Below, one piece after another: positions 36,945 through 45,998 of a DNA stretch of 64,000 bases (the stretch's first letter is position 1; every line of letters starts with the position of its first letter). Below the pieces are notes generated by a model. It was not told where the DNA came from. It saw only the letters and a program-made list of their open reading frames with translations, and made no database searches. The DNA comes from PNON01 sp964387025 (lineage in GTDB: Bacteria; Chloroflexota; Anaerolineae; Anaerolineales; Anaerolineaceae): assembly GCA_964387025.1 (NCBI GenBank), contig CAYLUZ010000001.1, forward strand, positions 496,001-560,000, given 5' to 3'. The translations under genes and the position numbers were made by a program.

Positions 36945-37890
36945 TAAAAATCGCTGCTCCATCGTCATCCGCGCTTATAACGAAGAAAAGCATATTGACA
37001 AGCTGCTTCGGGGGATATTGGCACAAACCATACAGGAAGTGGAAATTGTGCTGGTAGATTCAGGGTCCACGGATAAGACTGTTGAGATTGCCAGCGAGTA
37101 TCCCATTAAGCTGATCCATATCAACCCGGAAGATTTCTCTTTCGGGTATTCTTTGAATCAGGGAATCCAAGCCTGCAGTAATGAATTCGTCGCCATTGCC
37201 AGCGCGCATGTTTATCCGGTCTACCCGGATTGGCTGGAAACACTTTTAAAACCGTTTACTGACCCAAAGGTAGCTCTTGTCTATGGGAAACAACGTGGAA
37301 ATGAAACCAGTAAGTACTCTGAACATCAATTGTTTCGCCAATGGTTCCCGGATGGAAAAACAACTCAGCAGGATCACCCATTCTGCAACAATGCCAATGC
37401 CATAATACGAAAATCACTGTGGGAGAAATTCCCTTATGATGAAACATTGCCTGGCCTGGAAGATCTGGACTGGGCTTTCCGCCTGATGAACCAGGGATAC
37501 AGCATCCAATATGTTCCGGAAGCCGATATAATTCATGTGCATCAAGAGATACCTTCTGGTATTTACCGCCGTTATCTGCGGGAAGGTATGGCATTTAAAC
37601 GGATATTTCCGCACGAGCGGTTTGGAATGTGGGATTTTTTGCGTTTGACAACAACAAATATTTTTTCAGATTGGAAGGCTGCCGGCAAAGAAAGAAAACT
37701 GGCAGATCATTGGAAAGATATCATCTGGTTTAGAGTTATGCAGTTCTGGGGAACATATCGCGGCTATGGTAGATCAGGCCTATTGACCTGGCAGTTAAAA
37801 CAGCGGTTTTATTATCCCAACCTGGTTGAAAAACAGGTTCACCACGCAAAAGAGCGTAAAGTGGAACCTATTCAGTATAATAAACAATAA
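36937..37890 (+). CDS. GT2-family glycosyltransferase
   Basis: 317 residues. SIVIRAYNEEKHI and VLVDSGSTDKTVEIA are the canonical GT2 nucleotide-binding motifs. ASAHVYPVYPDWLE holds the DxD-equivalent region, and PGLEDLDWAFRL the ED of the catalytic base (rhamnosyl-transferase-like). Soluble, cytoplasmic. It overlaps the GT87-like gene by 8 nt and is followed 12 nt later by a cytidylyltransferase gene with a GAGG site. Confidence 0.85.
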   Translation: MDNKNRCSIVIRAYNEEKHIDKLLRGILAQTIQEVEIVLVDSGSTDKTVEIASEYPIKLIHINPEDFSFGYSLNQGIQACSNEFVAIASAHVYPVYPDWLETLLKPFTDPKVALVYGKQRGNETSKYSEHQLFRQWFPDGKTTQQDHPFCNNANAIIRKSLWEKFPYDETLPGLEDLDWAFRLMNQGYSIQYVPEADIIHVHQEIPSGIYRRYLREGMAFKRIFPHERFGMWDFLRLTTTNIFSDWKAAGKERKLADHWKDIIWFRVMQFWGTYRGYGRSGLLTWQLKQRFYYPNLVEKQVHHAKERKVEPIQYNKQ

Positions 37891-37902
37891 AGAGGAAAAA
37901 TT

Positions 37903-38589
37903 ATGCGATCCGAAAAGATTGCCGCACTTGTTCCGATGCGCCACCATTCACAGCGTGTCCCGGGGAAAAACTATCGAATGATAGCCGGGAAACCACTTTA
38001 CGCACACATCATTGAGACACTGCTGCTTGTGCCCGAGTTATCTGCTGTGGTCGTGGATACAGACAGTAATGAGATTCTAGACGGATTGGCAAAAAACTAC
38101 CCGACTGTTACCCGCCTGGTGAGACCAGATCATTTACGGGCGGACGACATCCCCATGAATGAGATCCTTATTCATGATACTGGTGAAATCCAGATGGATT
38201 TCTATTTGCAAACGCATAGCACGAATCCCCTTTTGAAGGCAGATACCATCTCTCGCGGGGTCAATGAATTACTTGATCACTATCCAACCTACGACTCAAT
38301 GTTCGGGGTCACCCGCAGACAGGTGCGGTTATGGGATCAATTAGGGCGTCCGATCAACCATAATCCGGCAGTCCTGCTTCAAACCCAGGATCTGCCTCCA
38401 TTTTATGAAGAGAATTCATGCATGTATATCTTCACGCGGTCACATTTGACCGCCAGACGAAACCGCCTGGGTGAGCGGCCTATGATGTTCGAGATCGACC
38501 CATTGGAAGCATGGGATGTGGACAATGAAGTGGATTTCAGCATCACTGAAATGATGTTAAATATTCGCCAAAAAGATATCGCCAAATAG
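37903..38589 (+). CDS. Acylneuraminate cytidylyltransferase family protein
   Basis: 228 residues. LVPMRHHSQRVPGKNYRMI is the CTP-binding signature with the conserved Arg and Lys. QTHSTNPLLKADTI and MFEIDPLEAWDVDNE are later NeuA-family landmarks. It heads a three-gene set with a 2-hydroxyacid dehydrogenase and an SDR, unlike known sialate clusters, so the activated acid could be unusual. It has no phosphatase domain, in contrast to the fusion at 21602. Third CMP-transferase of the window. Confidence 0.8.
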   Translation: MRSEKIAALVPMRHHSQRVPGKNYRMIAGKPLYAHIIETLLLVPELSAVVVDTDSNEILDGLAKNYPTVTRLVRPDHLRADDIPMNEILIHDTGEIQMDFYLQTHSTNPLLKADTISRGVNELLDHYPTYDSMFGVTRRQVRLWDQLGRPINHNPAVLLQTQDLPPFYEENSCMYIFTRSHLTARRNRLGERPMMFEIDPLEAWDVDNEVDFSITEMMLNIRQKDIAK

Positions 38590-38633
38590 CTATAGAAGAG
38601 TAGAAACAAACAAAACCGGGATATAAATTATTT

Positions 38634-39617
38634 ATGACAACCATCCTCATTTCCGCACCCTATATGCTGCCATCCATTGAACGGTTCAAATATATTTTTG
38701 ATCGATTGGACATTGAGCTGATCCTGCCAGAAGTTCATGAACGGTTGTCAGAGGATCAGCTGCTGAAATTTGCCGGTCAGTTTGATGGAGCGATCTGCGG
38801 GGATGACCGTTATACAGAAAAAGTTGTTACCGCCTGCTCACCACGATTAAAGGTCATCTCAAAATGGGGCACAGGGATCGATTCAATCAATCAGGATGCA
38901 GCGAGAGAACGCGGTATAAAAGTCTGCCGAACGACCAATGCTTTCACCATTCCGGTATCGGATACTGTAATGGGTTATATTTTAGCCTTTGCCCGCTGCC
39001 AACCCTGGTTGGATCTGAGTATGAAACAGGGTAAATGGGAAAAAATCCCGGGGAAAGCCTTAAGGGAATGCACGCTGGGGGTGATCGGCATCGGGAATAT
39101 CGGGAAAATGCTTCTTCGTAAAGCCAAAGCTTTCGATATGACCCTCATCGGAAATGATATTATCGAGATCGATCAGGCTTTTATAAACGAGACCGGGGTC
39201 GAGATGACAACCCTAACCGACCTGATGAAACGCTGCGATTTCATCAGTGTGAATTGCGATCTGAATCCAACCAGTTACCACCTGGTCAATATGCATACTT
39301 TGAGTGAAGTGAAAACCGGAGCAATATTGATCAATACTGCCCGTGGACCGATCGTGAATGAGCTAGAATTAATTCAATCCCTGCAGAATGGCAGATTGGG
39401 AGGTGCAGCGTTGGACGTTTTTGAAGACGAACCACTTCCACATGACAGTCCTTTGTTGAAAATGGATAATGTGCTGCTGGCACCGCATAATTCCAATTCC
39501 AGCCCGGAAGCATGGGAACGGGTGCATTTCAATACGATTATTAACTTGATCGATGGGCTGGGTTTGCAAGATAAGGATACTGATCTTTACCAGGAACTAC
39601 GGAGATCGTTGAAATGA
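38634..39617 (+). CDS. D-isomer-specific 2-hydroxyacid dehydrogenase (SerA-like)
   Basis: 327 residues. GIGNIG at 152-157 lies in the NAD-binding Rossmann domain, NTARGPIVNE supplies the catalytic Arg, DVFEDEP the Glu and APHNS the catalytic His. Members reduce 2-keto acids or oxidise D-2-hydroxy acids. Placed between a CMP-acid cytidylyltransferase and an SDR, it may act on the same keto acid and not in serine biosynthesis. No ACT domain follows. Substrate is inferred. Confidence 0.8.
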   Translation: MTTILISAPYMLPSIERFKYIFDRLDIELILPEVHERLSEDQLLKFAGQFDGAICGDDRYTEKVVTACSPRLKVISKWGTGIDSINQDAARERGIKVCRTTNAFTIPVSDTVMGYILAFARCQPWLDLSMKQGKWEKIPGKALRECTLGVIGIGNIGKMLLRKAKAFDMTLIGNDIIEIDQAFINETGVEMTTLTDLMKRCDFISVNCDLNPTSYHLVNMHTLSEVKTGAILINTARGPIVNELELIQSLQNGRLGGAALDVFEDEPLPHDSPLLKMDNVLLAPHNSNSSPEAWERVHFNTIINLIDGLGLQDKDTDLYQELRRSLK

Positions 39618-40375
39618 CAGAAAATAATACAGTGCTGATCACCGGAGCCTCCGGTGGGGTGGGACGGGCAACAGTTTTACTTTTCAAGGAGAAAGGCTGG
39701 AATGTTGTAGGCGTGGACCGGTCCGACAAAGTGGATGAATTTCCGAAAGACGGATTATTCATCAAAGCTGACATTTCCAACCCGGACGATATCAAACGGG
39801 TTTATGATGAGACGAACCGATTTAGCAAACAACTGAATGCGGTTGTTAATAACGCAGCCATGCAAATATCCAAGCCGATACTGGAAACAACCGTGGAAGA
39901 ATGGGATGCTGTCATGACATCTAACCTGCGTTCTGTATTCCTGGGATCCAAGCTGGCGCACCCCATGCTGGTCAAGGCTGGAGGCGGAGCAATTGTCAAC
40001 GTTTCATCAGTGCATGCCATTGCCACCTCCAAGGATATTGCGGCTTATGCTGCCAGTAAAGGTGGATTATTAGCGCTCACGCGGGCCATGGCGATTGAAT
40101 TTGCACCGCAGAATATTCGGGTGAACGCAATTCTGCCAGGTGCTGTTGATACTCCAATGCTGAGGGCAGGTTTGAACCGCAGCCATGCCGGATCGGGAAC
40201 GATCATGGACCGTCTGGAAAATCTGGCCAGCAAGACTGTGAACGGCCGGATAGGGCAGCCTTCCGAAATCGCCCATGCCATATATTTCCTGGCAGACAAC
40301 ATCCAAAGCTCCTTCATGACCGGCCAGGCTATCGTTGTTGATGGCGGAGCCACAGCAAGGTTGAGTACCGAGTGA
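39614..40375 (+). CDS. SDR-family oxidoreductase
   Basis: 253 residues. ITGASGGVGRA at 9-19, NNAAM, VSSVHA and YAASKGGLLALTRA form a complete classical SDR active site (Ser-Tyr-Lys). The end VVDGGATARL is typical. It overlaps the dehydrogenase gene by 4 nt (ATGA) and the next gene by 4 nt (GTGA), so the module from 37903 to 41187 is likely translated as a unit. Substrate unknown. Confidence 0.8.
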   Translation: MTENNTVLITGASGGVGRATVLLFKEKGWNVVGVDRSDKVDEFPKDGLFIKADISNPDDIKRVYDETNRFSKQLNAVVNNAAMQISKPILETTVEEWDAVMTSNLRSVFLGSKLAHPMLVKAGGGAIVNVSSVHAIATSKDIAAYAASKGGLLALTRAMAIEFAPQNIRVNAILPGAVDTPMLRAGLNRSHAGSGTIMDRLENLASKTVNGRIGQPSEIAHAIYFLADNIQSSFMTGQAIVVDGGATARLSTE

Positions 40376-41187
40376 GCACGTTTCGCGAGAAATTAATCAA
40401 CAGTATACCCGATCAATTGAAACCAACGGCTCGCATCTGGTATGACGGTCTGCGTCGATTACCTGAAACACCAGCGGCGTTCTTTCATCCCTGGCGGCTG
40501 GAAAGCATCAAGAGACTGCGCAAATATAAAGATATTCACCGGGGGAAGAGGTGTTTCATTATTGGCAACGGCCCAAGTTTGAATCAATTGGATCTGACCC
40601 TGCTGAAAAAAGAATACACCTTTGGAATGAATCGCATTTATATGGCGTTCCCTGAAATGGGCTATAAAACCAGCTTCTATGTCTGCATGAATGACCTGGT
40701 AGTGGAGCAATGCGCCAGCGACATCCAAAAAATGGATATCCCAAGGTTTTTATCATGGCGGGCTCGAAAATGGGTCAACCTGGATAACGACATCCAATTC
40801 ATTTACACCACCTATACCGGACCGGGATTCTCAAAAGATATCTCCGGCAGAGTATGGGAAAGCGCAACGGTCACCTATATTTCCCTCCAATTGGCATATT
40901 ATATGGGCTTTGATACTGTCTACCTGATCGGCGTCGACCATAACTTTATTACGCAAGGAACACCGAATACCACAGTGGTCTCACAAGGGAACGACCCAAA
41001 CCACTTCAACCCGGGTTACTTCGGAAAGGGTTTCCGCTGGCAGCTGCCAGACCTGGAAACATCCGAGATTGGATATCGAATGGCAAGGGAAGCCTTCCAA
41101 CTTGATGGGCGCCAGGTATTGGATGCAACCCTTGGTGGAAAGCTGACAGTTTTTTCCAAGGTAAATTACACTGATCTCTTCAAATGA
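40372..41187 (+). CDS. DUF115/MptE-like protein of surface-glycan loci
   Basis: 271 residues starting at GTG 40372. RCFIIGNGPSLNQLDL is the characteristic glycine-rich nucleotide-binding motif of the DUF115/MAF group (annotated as 6-hydroxymethylpterin pyrophosphokinase MptE-like). YYMGFDTVYLIGVDHNFI is the second conserved block. In flagellar and capsule loci such proteins transfer or handle nonulosonic acids. A role in attaching the CMP-activated acid from the adjacent genes is therefore plausible. Enzymatic function unproven. Confidence 0.65.
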   Translation: MSTFREKLINSIPDQLKPTARIWYDGLRRLPETPAAFFHPWRLESIKRLRKYKDIHRGKRCFIIGNGPSLNQLDLTLLKKEYTFGMNRIYMAFPEMGYKTSFYVCMNDLVVEQCASDIQKMDIPRFLSWRARKWVNLDNDIQFIYTTYTGPGFSKDISGRVWESATVTYISLQLAYYMGFDTVYLIGVDHNFITQGTPNTTVVSQGNDPNHFNPGYFGKGFRWQLPDLETSEIGYRMAREAFQLDGRQVLDATLGGKLTVFSKVNYTDLFK

Positions 41188-41188
41188 T

Positions 41189-42139
41189 ATGGAAAATGCA
41201 ACCCCGCTCGTCACGGTTGTGATCAACTCCTATAACCAGGCTCAATTCCTGGAGCAGACGATACAATCTGTCCTGTCACAGGATTATCCCAAAGTTGAAA
41301 TAATTCTGGTGGATGGCGGTTCCACGGACGGAAGTCTGGAGATCATCCATAAGTATACGGACCGGTTCTCCTGGTGGGTCTCAGAAAAAGACAATGGCCA
41401 GGCAGAAGGGATCAATAAAGGTTTGAAGCGGACAAAAGGGGAATTGGTTGCCTGGTTGAATTCTGACGATTATTTTTTCCCCGAAGCGATAACACGGGCG
41501 GTTGAATGCTGGGACTCTCGGCTTGACGTGGTATTACTTTACGGGGATGTCATGGCAGTCGATGAAAACAACAAGATGATCAACCGGATGCGTACCGGGG
41601 ACTGGCAATTAAGTGACTTAATGGAGTTCAAGATCATAAATCAACCAGCTGTGTTCATGAATCAATCTGCCCTGGCTGAATCCGGATACCTGGATACAAG
41701 CTATCATTACCCGATGGATCATCACCTGTGGCTGCGCATCGTGTCACATGGCAAAATGGTGCACGTTCCTGAGTTGTGGGCAGCCGGAAGATTCCATCCG
41801 GCAGCCAAAAATGTTGCGGCTGCGGCCAAGTTTGGCGAGGAAGCTTATCGCATAGCAGATTGGATGAAAAATACCCAACCATTCAAAAGCCTTTCAGAGG
41901 GACGATGGAACCGGATCATGGCTGGTGCGCATCGATTCAACGCGCGTTATTTATTGGAAGGCGGCGATGCAGCCGGGTCATTTAAATACTATTGGCGTGG
42001 TTTGATCGCTTATCCTCCAGCAGTGCTGCCGGAACTGCACCGTATGTTCTACGCACTACTCTCAATGATTGGATTGGGGCGTGTGAAACAGCTTTATTTT
42101 TCCCTGCGCCGATTAGTCCGTCCGGTAAAGATGGATTAG
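41189..42139 (+). CDS. GT2-family glycosyltransferase
   Basis: 316 residues. VTVVINSYNQAQFLEQTI, VDGGSTDGS and WLNSDDYFFPEAI (DxD-type NSDD) identify a GT2 enzyme of the WcaA type. The residues YPMDHHLWLRI hold the catalytic base. It is closely similar in the first 110 residues to the transferase at 48291, so the two probably derive from one gene. It starts 1 nt after the DUF115 gene. Confidence 0.88.
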   Translation: MENATPLVTVVINSYNQAQFLEQTIQSVLSQDYPKVEIILVDGGSTDGSLEIIHKYTDRFSWWVSEKDNGQAEGINKGLKRTKGELVAWLNSDDYFFPEAITRAVECWDSRLDVVLLYGDVMAVDENNKMINRMRTGDWQLSDLMEFKIINQPAVFMNQSALAESGYLDTSYHYPMDHHLWLRIVSHGKMVHVPELWAAGRFHPAAKNVAAAAKFGEEAYRIADWMKNTQPFKSLSEGRWNRIMAGAHRFNARYLLEGGDAAGSFKYYWRGLIAYPPAVLPELHRMFYALLSMIGLGRVKQLYFSLRRLVRPVKMD

Positions 42140-42150
42140 AATCAGATATC

Positions 42151-43671
42151 ATGCAACAAAACTACTCGCTTAACATCGGCTTATTCACTCAAAACATCAC
42201 TCTCAGGAGGATCACCATCCTCTTACTGCTTCTATTGGGATTGGGGATTCGGCTTTTAGATTTGACTGATCCACCGCTGGATATTCATCCCACCCGACAA
42301 CTGCATTCTGCATTGATGGCACGGGGGATGTATTACCAGGGGAGAACTGACTTACCCGAGTGGCAGGTAACAACTGCTGTAAGGCAGTGGAAGCGCGAAG
42401 CGGTCATTGAACCGCCGGTCATGGAAAACCTGACAGTCAACCTGTACAATGCAGCAGGCGGCGAATTTGTTTGGATAGCGCGTATTCTGTCATCTTTATT
42501 CTGGGTGGCAGGCGGGTTGGCGATCTATCTATTGGCAAGCCAATTGACCAATGCGGATGGGGGAATCACGGCACTGGTTTTTTACCTATTTCAAACCTAT
42601 GGGGTGATGGCATCCCGCACCTTCCAACCGGATCCATTAATGGTCGGTTTGATCTGTTTTGCGTGGTGGTCATTCCAGCGTTGGCTTCAAAAGCCTGACT
42701 GGAAATGGACCATCATTGCCGGGTTGATCACCGGTGCAACGATCTATATCAAGAATGTATCCGTCTTTTTTCTGGCGATCCCATTTATTGTGCTGATATT
42801 CAGAAAAGACATCAAAGAGCTATTTAAGGATGTCAGGATATGGGTTTTGGCGGTTGTTGCCCTGTTACCAGCGGTTATTTATACAATTTATGGAACTTTT
42901 GTGGCGGGATATCTTGGCCAGCAGTTCAGTTTTAGAATTTTTCCCAATTTATGGGTGGATATATCCAATTATTCACGCTGGATGGGACAGATCAAAGATA
43001 CTGCAGAAATCCCGGCTCTGATTTTGGGGTTGGTGGGCATCTTCCTATTTGAAGCAGGTCAAAGCAAAAAATGGATTCTGGGTTTGTGGCTTGGTTATGC
43101 AATTTATGGCTTTACATTTGCCTACCATATCGGAACCCATGATTATTATCAGCTACCGCTAATTCCAATCCTTGCTTTGTCCATCGCCCCACTCGGCTCA
43201 TTCATTATTTCAAAAATTTTGTCAATCCATGCCTGGAAGAATATTCGCCCTGTGCTGTACGGTTTAGGTGTGGTGATTGTTTTGACCTTATTATGGCAAA
43301 ACAGGAATATACTCAATAGCCAGAACCATCGAGCAGAACCGGCTTTCTGGCTGTCACTGGGAGATAGACTGCGGGATGTATCTGTGATCGGGTTGACCGA
43401 GGATTATGGTTACCGTATGGCATACTACGGATGGGACAGCATAGATAATTGGCCGGGAACCGGAGATCTGGCTGTCCGAAAATTGGCAGGCAGACCGGAG
43501 AAAGAAATCCAGACCTTGATAGAAAAAGATATTAAAGATAAAAGGTATTTTCTGGTCACCTGGTTTGAGGATTATGCCCGTCAACAAGAACTAAAAACCT
43601 ACCTGGAAAAAACTTATCCAGTGGAAACTGGTGAGGGATACCTGCTATTTGATATTGGTCATCCTTATTGA
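42151..43671 (+). CDS. GT-C/PMT-like membrane glycosyltransferase
   Basis: 506 residues from ATG 42151. The frame is open further back to 41992, but those residues overlap the GT2 gene and lack conservation. It has many hydrophobic segments. LTDPPLDIHPTRQLHSALMA at about 38-57 corresponds to the first-loop acidic motif of GT-C enzymes (reduced here to Asp-x-His). The C-terminal soluble tail is about 90 residues. A lipid-phosphate sugar transferase is the likeliest role. Confidence in specificity is low. Confidence 0.65.
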   Translation: MQQNYSLNIGLFTQNITLRRITILLLLLLGLGIRLLDLTDPPLDIHPTRQLHSALMARGMYYQGRTDLPEWQVTTAVRQWKREAVIEPPVMENLTVNLYNAAGGEFVWIARILSSLFWVAGGLAIYLLASQLTNADGGITALVFYLFQTYGVMASRTFQPDPLMVGLICFAWWSFQRWLQKPDWKWTIIAGLITGATIYIKNVSVFFLAIPFIVLIFRKDIKELFKDVRIWVLAVVALLPAVIYTIYGTFVAGYLGQQFSFRIFPNLWVDISNYSRWMGQIKDTAEIPALILGLVGIFLFEAGQSKKWILGLWLGYAIYGFTFAYHIGTHDYYQLPLIPILALSIAPLGSFIISKILSIHAWKNIRPVLYGLGVVIVLTLLWQNRNILNSQNHRAEPAFWLSLGDRLRDVSVIGLTEDYGYRMAYYGWDSIDNWPGTGDLAVRKLAGRPEKEIQTLIEKDIKDKRYFLVTWFEDYARQQELKTYLEKTYPVETGEGYLLFDIGHPY

Positions 43672-43732
43672 TCCAAATGATACGTCTGAAACCAGAAATC
43701 ATAAGTCCTCATGGAATAATTAAGGATATGGA

Positions 43733-44491
43733 ATGAAGAAAAAAAACTTCTCAGCACCAACTTCTGAAAATTTCGCAGATGCACTCAGTGCGTGGCGTTT
43801 ATTATTGGTGGCTGCATTTATAGGAGGATTAATTGGTGCAGCTATTTATCAGTTATGGACTCCACCATTCCGGGCGATGTCAAAAGTAGTAGTCGATCAA
43901 AATCTTGAGCAGGCATTACCCGCTGCGCCGGACAGGGAGATCTTTTACTTCCTGGAGAGGGAAACACAAAAACTTGAGGAATTGGCCTGGTCTGATGTGG
44001 TGATGGAACAAGTAACCAGGCAGGTTGAAGGTGTCAACATTGCCGACCTGCGTGGCGGAATGCTTCAACTATCACAACCGGGAGATGGCGGGTGGCGATT
44101 TTATGGCGTCAATAGTTCACCGGAAAAGGCAAAACAACTTGCAAAATCCTGGGCGAATATATTTACCAAAGAGGTACAAAAGGCTGTTAATTCAACAAAT
44201 GAATTGATTTCGGTAAAGAAGGAATTGACGGGACTAACTGATAATTTATCAGCTGAAACAGAATTAATCCGCACATCTCTGGAAGACAGAGCAACAACCC
44301 TGGAAGCAGAATCCTTGGGATTGTCTCCTGAAATTCAGGTTTCCCTAAGTCAAAAAAAGGAGATCATTGCAGAGCGTACCATCCAAATTGGGGCGTATAT
44401 CTTAGCTGGCGCCATCAGTGCATTATTCATCACCCTCCTGATCAATACCATTTCTGGTGGAATAAGTAAAATAGATGCAAGCGAAGATTGA
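43733..44491 (+). CDS. Wzz-like chain-length regulator
   Basis: 252 residues with an N-terminal helix (LLLVAAFIGGLIGAAIYQLW), an extracytoplasmic coiled region rich in Glu, Lys and Gln, and a C-terminal helix (ILAGAISALFITLLI). Two helices flanking a coiled segment is the Wzz/polysaccharide co-polymerase topology. No Walker-type kinase domain is attached. It overlaps the O-antigen-polymerase-like gene by 17 nt, the expected partner. It suggests that part of the glycan is made by a Wzy-type route. Confidence 0.75.
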   Translation: MKKKNFSAPTSENFADALSAWRLLLVAAFIGGLIGAAIYQLWTPPFRAMSKVVVDQNLEQALPAAPDREIFYFLERETQKLEELAWSDVVMEQVTRQVEGVNIADLRGGMLQLSQPGDGGWRFYGVNSSPEKAKQLAKSWANIFTKEVQKAVNSTNELISVKKELTGLTDNLSAETELIRTSLEDRATTLEAESLGLSPEIQVSLSQKKEIIAERTIQIGAYILAGAISALFITLLINTISGGISKIDASED

Positions 44492-45950
44492 TCTTTTCCG
44501 GTTATCACGTTTTTTCTGGGCACTGGTATTGATCAGTTTACCAGTGACCAGCTTTAAGTATTTCCCATTCCTTGGGAAGGAAACCATGGTTCGGCCATTG
44601 GCTTTCTATCCGCTCGCAGTTCTCATTGTTCTGCTCATGATCAAGATATTCAGAGGGTCAATCCAGATAAAGTTCAGCGGAAGTTTGATCATTCTTGGAT
44701 TATTTTTGGTTGGGGCTTTTGCAGCAACTACCTGGGGCTGGGCATTTGCTCCCATTCCCATGCATGGGCAGGAATATATAGGCCGTAGTTTACGAGCCTG
44801 GGCGACGCTTGGGGGTGGGATTGCGTTTTTCTTTACCACGATATTAATGAACCAGACTGAGGATGATCTGCGGTATAGCATAAAATGGCTATATGCCGGA
44901 CTGCTCTTAAGCGTCGTATGGGGTGGAATCCAGATGATCTCTTACTATACCGGTTTTCCTGAGCGGATCGACCTCAACAAGTTCCAGGAAGCTTTTTCCA
45001 TTCGAAAATTATTAGCTAAAAAAAGAGCTGCCGGTTTTGGTTTCGAGCCTTCCTGGCTGGCAAATCAAATTGCGACCATTTATTTACCCTGGCTATTGGC
45101 ATCCTTGCTTTCCGGTTACAGGGTTTTTCGAAGAAAATGGGTCGAAGTGGTTTTATTCCTGGCGGCAATTACTTTATTGATATGTACTTTCTCGCGTGGT
45201 GGCATTTTAATGGCTTTCGCCTCTATGATCCTGGTTTTTTTGCTTACACAGGGAAAACGAATGCGTTCCTGGACTAAATGGTTTATTCGACCATTTCGTA
45301 AAGATCCGGAGCAGCACCGTTCAATGGGTTTGCTTCTACGGACCGGGATCATTATATTTGTTGCGGGAGTAATCGTAAGTACAGGTTTATTCCTTTCCAC
45401 CAATAAGTACTTTGCGCAGATCTGGCGGTCACAGAAGGGGACGATAACAGATTATGCAGTCGATATATATGCAGGGCCACGACTGGCATATGCAGCTGCT
45501 GGATGGGAAATTTACCTGGAGCATCCATTAACGGGAGTTGGACTGGGGGCCAGCGGCCTGTACCTGTATGATCATATACCGGATTGGGCAGTTACTACCC
45601 TATCGGAAATCACCAGGCAGCTGACACCAAATGCCTGGTTGTATCCCAACCCGAAGAATCTATACATCCGGCTGCTCAGTGAAACCGGGATCATTGGTTT
45701 TGTTTTGTATCTTCTCTTCTGGATGAGTATTCTGGGTATTGTGATCAAATTATTAATAGATCATCACCCATTTTCCAGGTACCTCGGAATCGGCGGTTTG
45801 TTTACGTGGTTTGTTCTGATCTTTTATAATATCACCCAGGATTCATTTATCGATCCCAACCAGTGGCTGGGATTGGGAATATTCCTGGGGTTAAGTGCCA
45901 CCTTTTTTGCGAAAAGTAAGCTAAGAAAAGTAACTTCTTTGCAGGAATGA
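44475..45950 (+). CDS. O-antigen polymerase/ligase-like membrane protein (Wzy/WaaL)
   Basis: 491 residues with about twelve hydrophobic segments and one large loop before GPRLAYAAAGWEIYLEHPLTGVG, the Wzy_C/O-antigen ligase signature (Arg, then HPLTGVG). LICTFSRGG is a second conserved block. It either polymerises repeat units or ligates the chain to an anchor. Coupling to the Wzz-like gene favours polymerase, while the pairing with an ABC exporter in the same island would favour ligase. Both remain open. Confidence 0.75.
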   Translation: MQAKIDLFRLSRFFWALVLISLPVTSFKYFPFLGKETMVRPLAFYPLAVLIVLLMIKIFRGSIQIKFSGSLIILGLFLVGAFAATTWGWAFAPIPMHGQEYIGRSLRAWATLGGGIAFFFTTILMNQTEDDLRYSIKWLYAGLLLSVVWGGIQMISYYTGFPERIDLNKFQEAFSIRKLLAKKRAAGFGFEPSWLANQIATIYLPWLLASLLSGYRVFRRKWVEVVLFLAAITLLICTFSRGGILMAFASMILVFLLTQGKRMRSWTKWFIRPFRKDPEQHRSMGLLLRTGIIIFVAGVIVSTGLFLSTNKYFAQIWRSQKGTITDYAVDIYAGPRLAYAAAGWEIYLEHPLTGVGLGASGLYLYDHIPDWAVTTLSEITRQLTPNAWLYPNPKNLYIRLLSETGIIGFVLYLLFWMSILGIVIKLLIDHHPFSRYLGIGGLFTWFVLIFYNITQDSFIDPNQWLGLGIFLGLSATFFAKSKLRKVTSLQE

Positions 45951-45998
45951 TTTCAGTGTTATGATTAATTATTCCAATTTATTATCGCAGGGACAACT

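Noticed and set aside
41992..42150. An upstream extension of the GT-C reading frame
   Set aside because: It lies inside the preceding GT2 gene in another frame, and the next ATG (42151) begins right before the first hydrophobic segment.
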